Assembly (NCBI RefSeq): GCF_025148445.1
Contig: NZ_CP102270.1
Coordinates: forward strand, 930,001 to 994,000
Reading direction: 5' to 3'
Origin: Eshraghiella crossota
Lineage (GTDB): Bacteria > Bacillota > Clostridia > Lachnospirales > Lachnospiraceae
DNA length: 64,000 nt
The position numbers and the translations under genes are program-made. The notes below the pieces were generated by a model. It was given only the letters and a program-made list of their open reading frames with translations. It was not told the DNA's origin and searched no databases. Of this stretch, positions 53,555 through 61,471 are shown piece after piece (position 1 is the first letter of the stretch; every line of letters begins with the position of its first letter).

Positions 53555-54196
53555 ATGACAGGTTTAGAGATTGCATTATTAACAATAGGACTAATCGTGA
53601 TTGTGGCAAGTTTTGTTTTCTCGTCAAAATCAGACGGAGATACAATACATAATGTTAAGGATGTTACATTTACCGATAAGCAGAAAGAGGACATAAAAAA
53701 ACAGATAACGGACATTCTTGACGAGCAGATAGAGAATGTCAAGGAACAGACAGAAATTTCCCTTGATAAGCTTTCTAATCAGAAAATGCTTGAAATGAAT
53801 GAATATTCAGATACCATTCTCCAGGAAATAAACAGAAACCATAACGAAGTTATGTTTCTTTATGATATGCTTAATGAAAAGAAAAAAGAAATCAATAACA
53901 CCGTCAGGGATATGAACGTCACGAAAAAGGAGATTGAGAAGAGCAAGACCGTTCCAAAGAAACAGACCGTTATTGATTCTATAAAAGATATGAGTGAAGA
54001 CACCGGCGGTTTTATGGCAAGTGAAGAATTGCTAAGAGAAGAACAGAAAGATGTTGACACCAGAAAAAAAGATATACTAAACCAGCTTGATGCAGTTGTC
54101 GAAGCTGTATCCGATGATGTATCCGCAGATTTGGAAGCAGTAGAAAAAAACCTAAGAAACGCACTTCTACAGGCAGAACTGCGGCAAAGAGAATGA
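53555..54196 (+). CDS. SwrB-like membrane coiled-coil protein, N-part
   Basis: A single N-terminal membrane helix (LEIALLTIGLIVIVASFVFSS) followed by long coiled coil. This and its position just before rpsB match B. subtilis SwrB (YlxL; DUF6115-like), which helps activate the flagellar export apparatus. The helix-turn-helix normally at the C-terminus is missing and is instead encoded by the overlapping next gene. ATG 53555 is 10 bp from GGGAG; GTG 53549 is an alternative. Confidence 0.65.
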   Translation: MTGLEIALLTIGLIVIVASFVFSSKSDGDTIHNVKDVTFTDKQKEDIKKQITDILDEQIENVKEQTEISLDKLSNQKMLEMNEYSDTILQEINRNHNEVMFLYDMLNEKKKEINNTVRDMNVTKKEIEKSKTVPKKQTVIDSIKDMSEDTGGFMASEELLREEQKDVDTRKKDILNQLDAVVEAVSDDVSADLEAVEKNLRNALLQAELRQRE

Positions 54197-54387
54197 AAGA
54201 AACAGTTAAAAAAGAAACCTTAAGGGAAGATAACAGGGACCCTAAAGCTTTTGAAACGGGTAATAATAATGAGAAAATACTTCAGTTAAGCAAAGAAGGA
54301 AAGTCCAATGTTGAAATAGCTAAAGAACTTGGGCTTGGTATTGGGGAAGTAAAGCTTGTTATTGACTTATTTAAAGGTGGTAAATAG
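54193..54387 (+). CDS. Small HTH protein, C-part of split SwrB/DUF6115
   Basis: 64 residues. The last 40, EKILQLSKEGKSNVEIAKEL followed by GLGIGEVKLVIDLFKGG, match the C-terminal helix-turn-helix-like segment of SwrB/DUF6115 proteins. Its ATG overlaps the stop of the upstream coiled-coil gene (ATGA), so the pair is translationally coupled. I infer gene fission, or an ancestral two-gene state; a sequencing error is less likely because each part has its own start context. Confidence 0.65.
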   Translation: MKETVKKETLREDNRDPKAFETGNNNEKILQLSKEGKSNVEIAKELGLGIGEVKLVIDLFKGGK

Positions 54388-54390
54388 CAT

Positions 54391-54975
54391 ATGAAACTTA
54401 AGTATTATTTGAGAGGCCTTGGCGTAGGAATCGTTGTAACGGCAGTTATACTTACTATAGCCAATCATCTTGGCAATAAGATGTCTGACGAAGATATAAT
54501 AAAACGTGCGGCTAAGCTTGGAATGGTAATGAAAGAGGATGAGTCGCTTTTTCCTCCTACGGAGCCGGAGACCACGACACCGGAACCTACAAGTCCGTCA
54601 CCTGCGGAACAGGATACCACGGCAGTTAAGCCTGCGGAACCGGAGACTACGACACCGGAACCTACAACACCGGAACCTACAACACCGGAACCTACAACAC
54701 CTGTACCTACGGAGCCGGAGACAACAACACCTGTGCCGGCAGAACCACAGACATCTGGGATTGTGATTCATACGGCAACGATTACTGTGACTTCCGGAAT
54801 GTATTCGGAGGCTGTGTCACAGAAACTGGAAGAAGCGGGAATAGTGAAGAACTGGCGTGAATTTAATGAATATCTTACAAGCAATGGTTATTCAGAGAGG
54901 CTGCAGACAGGAACCCATAGCTTTAATTCAGAAATGGGTTATAACGAAATAGCAGAAATTCTTGTTTCAAGATAA
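54391..54975 (+). CDS. Membrane-anchored MltG/YceG-like domain protein
   Basis: An N-terminal helix (GLGVGIVVTAVILTIANHL, about 9-27), a Thr/Pro/Glu-rich extracytoplasmic linker (about 50-125) and a C-terminal ~65-residue domain (ITVTSGMYSEAVSQKLEEAG, FNEYLTSNGYSERLQTGTHS, MGYNEIAEIL) that resembles the LysM-like N-domain of endolytic transglycosylase MltG (YceG). The catalytic domain with its Glu is absent, so it is not expected to cleave glycan. It is the last gene before the operon terminator. Confidence 0.7.
   Translation: MKLKYYLRGLGVGIVVTAVILTIANHLGNKMSDEDIIKRAAKLGMVMKEDESLFPPTEPETTTPEPTSPSPAEQDTTAVKPAEPETTTPEPTTPEPTTPEPTTPVPTEPETTTPVPAEPQTSGIVIHTATITVTSGMYSEAVSQKLEEAGIVKNWREFNEYLTSNGYSERLQTGTHSFNSEMGYNEIAEILVSR
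54651..54710 (+). repeat. 15-bp tandem repeat in Thr/Pro linker
   Basis: Four 15-bp units encode TPEPT-type pentapeptides, the last degenerate (TPVPT). The wider 54550-54750 stretch is a looser version of the same. Confidence 0.85.
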
Positions 54976-55001
54976 CATAAAATAAGCAAAAGGTAAGTGT
55001 A

Positions 55002-55031
55002 AAGGTAAGCAGAAAAGTGCTTGCCTTTTTT
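55002..55031 (+). terminator. Terminator at the end of the fla/che operon
   Basis: AAGGTAAGCA (55002-55011) pairs with TGCTTGCCTT (55018-55027), with one G-U pair and a GAAAAG loop, followed by a T-run. It ends the ~34-kb operon 27 bp after the last stop. Confidence 0.88.
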
Positions 55032-55096
55032 CTTGTTTTATGATATTCTGTTCAAGTGTGTGAAAACACATATTAAATTATACACGCGGGTTGATT

Positions 55097-55133
55097 TCTA
55101 CATGGTGCCTGACTTACGCTTACAGGTTGTAGA
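55097..55133 (+). promoter_or_regulatory. Two-tier hairpin in rpsB leader
   Basis: The outer stem TCTACA (55097-55102)/TGTAGA (55128-55133) encloses an inner stem CCTG (55108-55111)/CAGG (55123-55126) with internal loops. It lies 44 nt before rpsB. Ribosomal protein genes are often autoregulated through such leaders; S2 binding here is inference. Confidence 0.45.
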
Positions 55134-55176
55134 GAAGCCAAGACCCACGGAAGATTATAACCATGGAGGTATTAAA

Positions 55177-55929
55177 ATGAGCGTTATTTCAATGAAACAG
55201 TTACTTGAAGCAGGTGTTCACTTTGGACATCAGACAAGAAGATGGAACCCTAAGATGGCAGAGTACATCTACACAGAGAGAAATGGTATTTATATCATTG
55301 ACTTACAGAAGTCTGTAGGTAAAGTAGATGAAGCTTACAATGCAATTTATGATGTTGCAGCACAGGGAGGAAGCATCCTCTTTGTCGGAACTAAGAAACA
55401 GGCACAGGAAGCAGTTAAGACAGAAGCTGAACGTTGCGGAATGTACTATGTAAACGAGAGATGGTTAGGTGGTATGCTCACTAACTTCAAGACAATTCAG
55501 AGCAGAATTAACAGATTAAAAGAAATTGAAGCTATGGAAGCTGACGGAACATTCGATGTTCTTCCTAAGAAAGAAGTTATCCAGCTTAAGAAAGAGCAGG
55601 AGAAGCTTGAGAAGAACCTTGGCGGTATCAAGAACATGAAGAGAATTCCTGATGCTATCTTTATCGTAGACCCTAAGAAGGAAGCTATCTGTGTACAGGA
55701 AGCACATATCCTTGGAATTCCTCTTATCGGTATTGTAGATACTAACTGTGATCCTGAAGAAATCGATTATGTAATTCCTGGTAATGATGATGCTATCAGA
55801 GCCGTTAAGTTAATCGTTTCTAAGATGGCAGATGCCGTTATCGCCGCTAACCAGGGTGAGACAGCAGAAGAATATGCTGATGTTGCAGAAGACGAAGCTG
55901 TTGAAGCAACAGAAGAAACAGAAGCATAA
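55177..55929 (+). CDS. rpsB: 30S ribosomal protein S2
   Basis: Starts [20 protein letters not shown], followed by RRWNPKM, the S2 signature; [18 protein letters not shown] and [20 protein letters not shown] are conserved. ATG 55177 is 7 bp from GGAGG and gives 250 residues; the open frame further upstream runs through the leader and terminator region and is not coding. The C-terminal acidic tail (about 228-250) is Glu-rich. tsf follows after 39 bp. Confidence 0.98.
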   Translation: MSVISMKQLLEAGVHFGHQTRRWNPKMAEYIYTERNGIYIIDLQKSVGKVDEAYNAIYDVAAQGGSILFVGTKKQAQEAVKTEAERCGMYYVNERWLGGMLTNFKTIQSRINRLKEIEAMEADGTFDVLPKKEVIQLKKEQEKLEKNLGGIKNMKRIPDAIFIVDPKKEAICVQEAHILGIPLIGIVDTNCDPEEIDYVIPGNDDAIRAVKLIVSKMADAVIAANQGETAEEYADVAEDEAVEATEETEA

Positions 55930-55968
55930 TTTAAGACAATAACGATTATCTGGAAGGAGAATATTACA

Positions 55969-57042
55969 ATGGCAATTACAGCAGCAATGGTAAAAGAATT
56001 AAGAGAATTAACAGGCGCCGGAATGATGGACTGCAAGAAAGCTCTTGGCGAGACTGACGGTGATATGGATGCAGCAGTTGAAGTATTAAAGAAGTCAGGT
56101 ATGGCCAAAGTTGAGAAGAAAGCAAGCAGAATTGCAGCAGAAGGTATCACAAGAGTTGCTTCTAACGGAAATACAGCAGTAGTAGTTGAAGTAAATTCTG
56201 AGACAGACTTCGTTGCTAAGAATGCAACATTCCATGAATTCGTACAGGAAGTTGCCGATAAGGCTCTTACAGCATCAGTTGACAAGGCCGGAGACGGAGA
56301 AGATGTTGTTTCAATTCTTGGTATGCAGTCACAGCTTCAGGAAAAGACTCTTACAATCGGTGAGAAGCTTTCAATCAGAAGATTTGAAAAAGTTACAGCA
56401 GACGCTGTTGCTTCATACATCCACGGTGGCGGAAGAATCGGTGTTCTTGTAGCAGCAGACGGAGACTCATCAGATGCAGCTAAAGAAGCTCTTACTAACA
56501 TAGCTATGCAGGTTGCAGCTATGAATCCACAGTACATCAGCAGAGATGAGATCTCAGCAGATGAACTTGCCAAGATTAAAGAAATTACAATTGACAGCGC
56601 ATTAAATGAAGCTACAACACTTCCAAAGCCTATTATGAATGCACTTATTGACAAGGCTATCAATGATAAAGTATGGAGTGATGAAGATATAGCTATCTTT
56701 GAAGAAAAGAAGAGCAACATGAACTATGTATGGAATTTCGTATCTAAAGAAGCAGTTGCCCAGTTAGGTCAGTTGGCATTAGATGATAAGGAAAATATTG
56801 TTGCTAATAAGATTTTTGCAGGATTAGTTGATGGACGTATATCTAAGCAGCTTAAAGAAATCTGTCTCCTTGATCAGACATATGTTAAAGCTGAGGACGG
56901 AAAGCAGACTGTTAAAGCATATCTTGCAAGCGTTAACCCTGCAATCAAGCTTACAAAGATTGTTCGTTACGAAGTTGGCGAAGGTATGGAAAAGAAGAAC
57001 GAAGACTTCGCAGCAGAAGTTGCAGCTCAGATGGGTATGTAA
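55969..57042 (+). CDS. tsf: Elongation factor Ts, enlarged
   Basis: Nucleotide exchange factor for EF-Tu. The start MAITAAMVKELRELTGAGMM followed by DCKKALGETDGDMDAAVE and the NSETDFVAKN motif are canonical. It is 357 residues versus ~290 for most; about 60 extra residues (about 208-275, from NEATTLPKPIMNALIDKAIN on) lie before the normal VDGRISKQLKEICLLDQTYV segment. The two-domain core is intact, so it should be functional. Confidence 0.95.
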   Translation: MAITAAMVKELRELTGAGMMDCKKALGETDGDMDAAVEVLKKSGMAKVEKKASRIAAEGITRVASNGNTAVVVEVNSETDFVAKNATFHEFVQEVADKALTASVDKAGDGEDVVSILGMQSQLQEKTLTIGEKLSIRRFEKVTADAVASYIHGGGRIGVLVAADGDSSDAAKEALTNIAMQVAAMNPQYISRDEISADELAKIKEITIDSALNEATTLPKPIMNALIDKAINDKVWSDEDIAIFEEKKSNMNYVWNFVSKEAVAQLGQLALDDKENIVANKIFAGLVDGRISKQLKEICLLDQTYVKAEDGKQTVKAYLASVNPAIKLTKIVRYEVGEGMEKKNEDFAAEVAAQMGM

Positions 57043-57069
57043 TTTCGGATTTTAAATAATGATATTATG

Positions 57070-57102
57070 AACGGACAGTGTGAAATACACTGTTCGTTTT
57101 TT
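57070..57102 (+). terminator. Terminator of rpsB-tsf
   Basis: AACGGACAGTGT (57070-57081) pairs with ACACTGTTCGTT (57087-57098), one G-T wobble, loop GAAAT, followed by a T-run. Confidence 0.92.
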
Positions 57103-57125
57103 ATTATGCAGATAATAATAAAAGA

Positions 57126-57151
57126 CCGTCGGTTACGTTAAAAACCGACGG
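57126..57151 (-). terminator. Terminator of typA
   Basis: CCGTCGGTT (57126-57134) and AACCGACGG (57143-57151) form a 9-bp stem. On the minus strand it is preceded by AAAGG and followed by TCTTTTATT, so it best serves typA; it could work in both directions. Confidence 0.82.
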
Positions 57152-57168
57152 CCTTTAAATTATCATTA

Positions 57169-58995
57169 TTAATTTTTCTTTGATCTGTATCTTAATGTCG
57201 AATCAAGAATCTTCTTACGGATTCTGAGACTCTTAGGTGTTACTTCAAGTAATTCATCAGTATCAATGAATTCAAGAGACTGTTCAAGGCTTAAAATCTT
57301 AGGTGGAACAAGTCTTAAAGCATCATCGGCACTTGACGAACGTGTGTTGGTAAGATGTTTTGTCTTACATACGTTTACTTCAATATCTTCAGCTCTGCCT
57401 GTCTGACCAACAATCATACCTGCATATACCTTTTCACCAGGTCCGATAAACAGGGTACCTCTTTCCTGAGCATTAAACAGTCCGTAAGTAATGGCTTCAC
57501 CGTTTTCAAAGGCAATAAGTGAACCCTGTTTACGATAAGAAATATCTCCCTTGTATGGACCGTAGTCATCAAAAGTAGTATTGATAACACCGCTTCCCTT
57601 GGTATCTGTAAGGAATTCATTGGTATAACCGATTAATCCTCTTGAAGGAATAGAGAACTCAAGTCTTGTTGTTCCTGCGTTAAGTGGTGTCATACCATTA
57701 AGCTCACCTTTTCTCATGCTCAGTTTCTGGATTACCGTTCCTGAACAATCATCAGGAACATCTACGAAGGCTGTTTCCATTGGTTCAAGTTTATGTCCGC
57801 GTTCATCATAATGATAAAGGACTTCTGCTTTGCTTACAGCGAATTCATATCCTTCACGACGCATATTTTCAATAAGAACTGAAAGATGAAGCTCGCCACG
57901 GCCTGATACCTTAAAGCAGTTCATATCGTCTGTTTCTTCTACTCTTAATGAAACATCTGTATTAAGTTCCCTGAAAAGACGGTCTCTTAAGTGTCTTGAT
58001 GTAACAAATTTACCTTCCTGACCGGCAAGAGGAGAGTCGTTTACCATAAAATTCATGGCGATTGTAGGCTCGGAAATCTTCTGGAAAGGAATTGGAGCAG
58101 GGCTGTCAACATTACAGAGGGTATCTCCGATGTGTAAATCGGTGATTCCGGAAACAGCAACGATTGAGCCCATTTTGGCTTCATTAACTTCAACTTTGTT
58201 AAGACCGTTAAACTCATAAAGCTTCGTTACCTTAACACGCTGATGTTTGCTTTCATCATGATGATTAACAAGAAGAACCTCCTGATTAACTTTAATTGTA
58301 CCGTTATCAATTTTACCTACACCGATTCGTCCTACATATTCGTTGTAATCAATTGTACTGATAAGAAGCTGTAAAGGAGCTTCTGCATCTCCTTCAGGAG
58401 CAGGTATATGATTAATAATTGTTTCAAATAAAGGAATCATATTATCAGATTCATCTTCCAGTTTATATTTTGCAAAACCTTCCCTTGCAGATGCAAAAAT
58501 AAAAGGACATTCCAACTGTTTGTCATTGGCATCAAGGTCAAGTAAAAGTTCAAGAACTTCATCAACAACCTCATTAGGACGGGCTTCAGGTCTGTCAATT
58601 TTATTAACACATACAATGAGGTCAAGGTCTAGGTCAAGTGCTTTATGAAGTACAAACTTTGTCTGAGGCATAACACCTTCATACGCATCAACAACGAGAA
58701 TAACACCGTTTACCATTTTGAGTACACGTTCAACCTCACCACCGAAGTCAGCATGACCGGGTGTGTCAATTATGTTGATTTTTGTGTCTTTATAATAAAC
58801 AGCAGTATTTTTTGAAAGAATTGTGATTCCTCTTTCACGTTCGATGTCATTGGAATCCATAACACGTTCGGCTACTTCCTGGTTCTCACGGAATGTTCCG
58901 CTCTGTTTTAAAAGTTCGTCAACAAGTGTTGTTTTGCCGTGGTCTACATGGGCAATAATAGCAATGTTACGAACATCTTCACGTTTTGTAATCAT
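57169..58995 (-). CDS. typA: Ribosome-associated GTPase TypA/BipA
   Basis: Translational GTPase of the EF-G family used in stress and 50S assembly. G1 [15 protein letters not shown]2 [12 protein letters not shown]3 [14 protein letters not shown] and G4 NKIDRP are present; the C-terminal TypA-specific region ([20 protein letters not shown]) confirms the subfamily. The start [13 protein letters not shown] at 58995, 8 bp from GGAGG, gives 608 residues; upstream in-frame starts are in the promoter. Divergent from the SSB-like gene. Confidence 0.97.
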   Translation of the reverse strand: MITKREDVRNIAIIAHVDHGKTTLVDELLKQSGTFRENQEVAERVMDSNDIERERGITILSKNTAVYYKDTKINIIDTPGHADFGGEVERVLKMVNGVILVVDAYEGVMPQTKFVLHKALDLDLDLIVCVNKIDRPEARPNEVVDEVLELLLDLDANDKQLECPFIFASAREGFAKYKLEDESDNMIPLFETIINHIPAPEGDAEAPLQLLISTIDYNEYVGRIGVGKIDNGTIKVNQEVLLVNHHDESKHQRVKVTKLYEFNGLNKVEVNEAKMGSIVAVSGITDLHIGDTLCNVDSPAPIPFQKISEPTIAMNFMVNDSPLAGQEGKFVTSRHLRDRLFRELNTDVSLRVEETDDMNCFKVSGRGELHLSVLIENMRREGYEFAVSKAEVLYHYDERGHKLEPMETAFVDVPDDCSGTVIQKLSMRKGELNGMTPLNAGTTRLEFSIPSRGLIGYTNEFLTDTKGSGVINTTFDDYGPYKGDISYRKQGSLIAFENGEAITYGLFNAQERGTLFIGPGEKVYAGMIVGQTGRAEDIEVNVCKTKHLTNTRSSSADDALRLVPPKILSLEQSLEFIDTDELLEVTPKSLRIRKKILDSTLRYRSKKN

Positions 58996-59039
58996 AAAAC
59001 GCCTCCATTTTTGATTTATTTCTATACTATAACCATAAT

Positions 59040-59067
59040 ATTTTATCATATTTTTATTTTTTGACAA
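59040..59067 (-). promoter_or_regulatory. Putative typA promoter
   Basis: Read on the minus strand, TTGTCA (59067-59062) and TAAAAT (59045-59040) are 16 bp apart, 45 bp upstream of the typA start. Confidence 0.6.
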
Positions 59068-59109
59068 GTTTTTTGTAATAAAATATGTCATTGCCGCATA
59101 TATATATTA

Positions 59110-59125
59110 TTGATAAAATTATCAA
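59110..59125. promoter_or_regulatory. Palindrome TTGATAA-AA-TTATCAA upstream of ssb-like gene
   Basis: Two perfect 7-bp arms with a 2-bp centre, in the divergent typA/ssb-like region. This size and symmetry fit a dimeric operator. It resembles an FNR site (TTGAT-N4-ATCAA) but the spacing is N6. Confidence 0.4.
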
Positions 59126-59132
59126 GTGACCC

Positions 59133-59147
59133 CCGGATATAATCCGG
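59133..59147. promoter_or_regulatory. Palindrome overlapping a TATAAT upstream of ssb-like gene
   Basis: CCGGAT-ATA-ATCCGG has perfect 6-bp arms and contains TATAAT (59138-59143), a likely -10. No good -35 is visible at 16-18 bp. A repressor here would cover the promoter. Confidence 0.45.
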
Positions 59148-59177
59148 ACAGCAAAAATAGAAGGGAGATACACGATT

Positions 59178-59807
59178 ATGACCGATAAGGTTATTGAAAA
59201 CAACAGAGTAACAATAGTAGGAGAGGTGGTTTCAGAATTTGAATTCAGCCATGAGGTATATGGTGAAGGATTTTACACATTGAACATATCCGTGAACCGT
59301 TTATCAGACAGCGTTGATATTATTCCACTTATGATTTCTGAAAGACTTGTGGACGTAACGGAGGATTTGAGAGGTGTTATAATCGAAGCATCGGGACAGT
59401 TCAGGTCTTATAACAGACATGAAGAGAACAAGAACAGATTAATGCTTTCGATTTTTGTAAGAGAACTCCAATTGTATGATAATTATGAGGAGGAGAACAG
59501 TACCAATCAGATTTTCTTAGACGGATACATCTGTAAGCCTGCCATCTACAGAAGAACTCCGTTGGGAAGAGAGATAGCAGATGTTCTTATTGCCGTAAAC
59601 AGACCATACGGTAAGTCAGATTACATCCCATGTATCGCATGGGGGCGTAACGCCAGGTTTGCGGCAGGATTTGAAGTTGGCAGCCATATTCAGATATACG
59701 GAAGAATCCAGAGCAGGGAATATGTCAAGAAAATAAGCGAAGATGAGTGCGAAAGACGTACAGCATACGAAGTCTCCGTAAGCAAGATAGAATATTTTGA
59801 AGAATAG
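59178..59807 (+). CDS. Two-OB-fold SSB-like protein without acidic tip
   Basis: 209 residues with two OB-fold halves. The second (about 110-205) is clearly SSB-like: IFLDGYICKPAIYRRTPLGR, VLIAVNRPYGKSDYIPCIAW and VGSHIQIYGRIQSREY; the first half has VTIVGEVVSEFEF and IIEASGQFRSY, a divergent OB. It lacks the C-terminal acidic DDxIPF tip that recruits partners in housekeeping SSB, so it is probably a paralogue with another role. RBS AAGGGAG precedes ATG 59178. Confidence 0.82.
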   Translation: MTDKVIENNRVTIVGEVVSEFEFSHEVYGEGFYTLNISVNRLSDSVDIIPLMISERLVDVTEDLRGVIIEASGQFRSYNRHEENKNRLMLSIFVRELQLYDNYEEENSTNQIFLDGYICKPAIYRRTPLGREIADVLIAVNRPYGKSDYIPCIAWGRNARFAAGFEVGSHIQIYGRIQSREYVKKISEDECERRTAYEVSVSKIEYFEE

Positions 59808-59849
59808 ATGCAAAATATGTAATAATATGTATTTTTTTGTAAAAAAATA

Positions 59850-59878
59850 TTGACAATAACTATATACCATTATACACT
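59850..59878 (+). promoter_or_regulatory. Strong sigma-A promoter with UP-like A/T tracts
   Basis: A perfect TTGACA (59850-59855) and TACACT (59873-59878) are 17 bp apart. Just upstream, 59830-59849 is a T-tract/A-tract inverted repeat that could act as an UP element. Confidence 0.65.
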
Positions 59879-59884
59879 TAGCTT

Positions 59885-59983
59885 AGTGAAAATTTTATAT
59901 GGGCGAGTAAGATAAGGTAGACTAGGGGTGTCATTAATAGAATTACAGAACCACAGGTTTATCGCCTGTGGTTTTTCTTTTTA
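59885..59983 (+). ncRNA. Candidate ~100-nt small RNA or attenuated leader
   Basis: From the expected start of the promoter at 59850-59878 to the terminator ending at 59983 there is about 100 nt with no open reading frame that has a ribosome site. The content matches no RNA family I recognise. It may be a free small RNA, or the leader of the lipoprotein gene at 60010 with a terminator that is read through under some condition. Confidence 0.4.
59950..59983 (+). terminator. Intrinsic terminator after ssb-like gene/candidate RNA
   Basis: ACCACAGG (59950-59957) pairs with CCTGTGGT (59965-59972), then a T-rich run TTTTTCTTTTT. Confidence 0.9.
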
Positions 59984-60009
59984 TTATAACAACCGAATGG
60001 AGGATATTT

Positions 60010-61005
60010 ATGAAGAAATTTTTATTGGCGGTATTAGGAGTTGCAGTTATTTTTTCAGGATGTGGCAATAAAAAGCAGGATACTGAGGTTAATTATTTTA
60101 ACGGAGTGGGAAGCCTTAAGTCTGACAGCGGCAGATACGCTACCAGTGTTATATATGATGATAATACATATTATTTAAAGACAAGCAGAGGATATGTATA
60201 TACTGACAAAGACAAGTGTTATTCAATATGTCTTGACGCAACCTGTTCACATTCAGGAACCGGCTGTATAGCTGATGAGAATAATAATTATTTTATGCTT
60301 CACGGTGATTTATACAGTGCAAACGGAGATATTAAGAAATGCGATACAGGAGATGTCGTATATAAAGATGTTAAGCCTGATAAATACAACACAGAGGAAT
60401 ATAGCACTTATGCCACAGATATTGATGAAGTTGCAGTATACAATGATAAGTATATGATTCTTAAAGAAAAAGGATATAAGAATATACTGAATGATAAGTT
60501 TGAATCTGTATATGCACATGACTATGGATATAAGTGTGAAACAATAATTGGTGATAACTACTACTTATTGACAGAGAAGAATAAAGTAATGTGCATTAAT
60601 CTGCTTGACGGAACAGAAAGCATAACAGAGGTTGATGCCTATATACTTGCAATAGTATGTACAGAAGATTATCTCTATTATGTGGACCGCTTTGATGATT
60701 TGTATAAGAAGAGCTGGAATGAGGACGAGTCCGTACGCATAATGGAAAATGTAAGTGATATATGTGCCACGGATAAATATATATACGCAGCATGTATGAA
60801 TATGGACGACGGTACATACCATACGATAATTATGGATACGGAAGGCAACAGTATTAAAGATTTAGAGAATATATATGTGACATTTATTGATTATGCTGAC
60901 GGAAAGATATTTTTCTCGGGAATTGATATAGAAAATGCATTTATACAAATTGTACAGATGGATGAGAATGGTGATAATATCATAAAATACTCAGTAGATA
61001 TTTAA
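60010..61005 (+). CDS. Lipoprotein with C-C-H-C motif, probable beta-propeller
   Basis: A lipoprotein signal (KKFLLAVLGVAVIFSGC, lipid Cys18) is followed by a ~310-residue beta-rich body. The motif C-x4-C-x-H-x4-C (CLDATCSHSGTGC, about residues 72-84) and YYLKTSRGYVYTDKD strands match a class of surface lipoproteins common in Lachnospiraceae with propeller-like repeats; function unknown. ATG 60010 is 6 bp from GGAGG; an upstream in-frame start at 59968 falls in the terminator. Confidence 0.78.
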   Translation: MKKFLLAVLGVAVIFSGCGNKKQDTEVNYFNGVGSLKSDSGRYATSVIYDDNTYYLKTSRGYVYTDKDKCYSICLDATCSHSGTGCIADENNNYFMLHGDLYSANGDIKKCDTGDVVYKDVKPDKYNTEEYSTYATDIDEVAVYNDKYMILKEKGYKNILNDKFESVYAHDYGYKCETIIGDNYYLLTEKNKVMCINLLDGTESITEVDAYILAIVCTEDYLYYVDRFDDLYKKSWNEDESVRIMENVSDICATDKYIYAACMNMDDGTYHTIIMDTEGNSIKDLENIYVTFIDYADGKIFFSGIDIENAFIQIVQMDENGDNIIKYSVDI

Positions 61006-61015
61006 CAGTATAAAT

Positions 61016-61029
61016 TTTTGACGTCAAAA
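61016..61029. promoter_or_regulatory. 14-bp perfect palindrome TTTTGACGTCAAAA
   Basis: A perfect palindrome in the 58-bp gap between the lipoprotein and the small secreted protein; with a 1-nt bulge it extends to TATAAAT/ATTTATA on both sides. It could be an operator or an RNA hairpin. No T-tract follows on the plus strand. Confidence 0.4.
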
Positions 61030-61063
61030 TTTATATAAAAAAAATTCAAAGGAGGAAACTAAA

Positions 61064-61465
61064 ATGAGAAAAAAGTTTCTTACAGCTGTTTTAACAGCAT
61101 TATTATGCACCTCGTTTATTACTAATATTGTAGGTGCGGCAACAAGTGGTGTGATATATCCTAAAAAAAAGAGCTGGATGGTATGGGACTGTAATATGTC
61201 GGTAACATCAGCAGGTGGATATGCATATACGGCTATGGCAAAGCAGAGGAAAGGTATCTATTTTCAGAGTGAGAAAATAGAATTATTTGCTTACTGTGAA
61301 GGTAGAGAAAATGTGCTTAGAACTGTAGCCAATACGTATGATAGCAGTGTTGCTTTATCTGAACATATAACACCTAACTATAATCCTAATGGCAAGGCAA
61401 CGGTTAATATTTATATTGATGATAGTCAGTATGGATATGGAAGTATAAAATTAGAGAATTTTTAA
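61064..61465 (+). CDS. Small secreted protein of unknown function
   Basis: 133 residues with a clear Sec signal (RKKFLTAVLTALLCTSFITN then IVGAA, cleavage near residue 26). The mature ~107 residues are beta-rich with Trp and Tyr (KKSWMVWDCNMSVTSAGGYA) and two cysteines far apart. No family recognised. AAAGGAGG lies 8 bp before the ATG. Confidence 0.75.
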   Translation: MRKKFLTAVLTALLCTSFITNIVGAATSGVIYPKKKSWMVWDCNMSVTSAGGYAYTAMAKQRKGIYFQSEKIELFAYCEGRENVLRTVANTYDSSVALSEHITPNYNPNGKATVNIYIDDSQYGYGSIKLENF

Positions 61466-61471
61466 GTATTT

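Noticed and set aside
53549-54387. Frameshift in a single SwrB gene
   Set aside because: The downstream part has its own ATG in a normal ATGA overlap like several other gene pairs here, so fission is favoured, though not proven.
55021-55176. In-frame N-terminal extension of S2
   Set aside because: The frame is open but starts inside the upstream terminator, has no ribosome site, and the canonical S2 start with GGAGG is at 55177.
58996-59091. Longer TypA start on the minus strand
   Set aside because: The extension covers the likely typA promoter and lacks homology to TypA; MITKRED at 58995 has a GGAGG site.
59110-59125. FNR/CRP box
   Set aside because: The half-sites TTGAT/ATCAA are separated by 6 bp instead of 4, so it is kept only as an unassigned palindrome.
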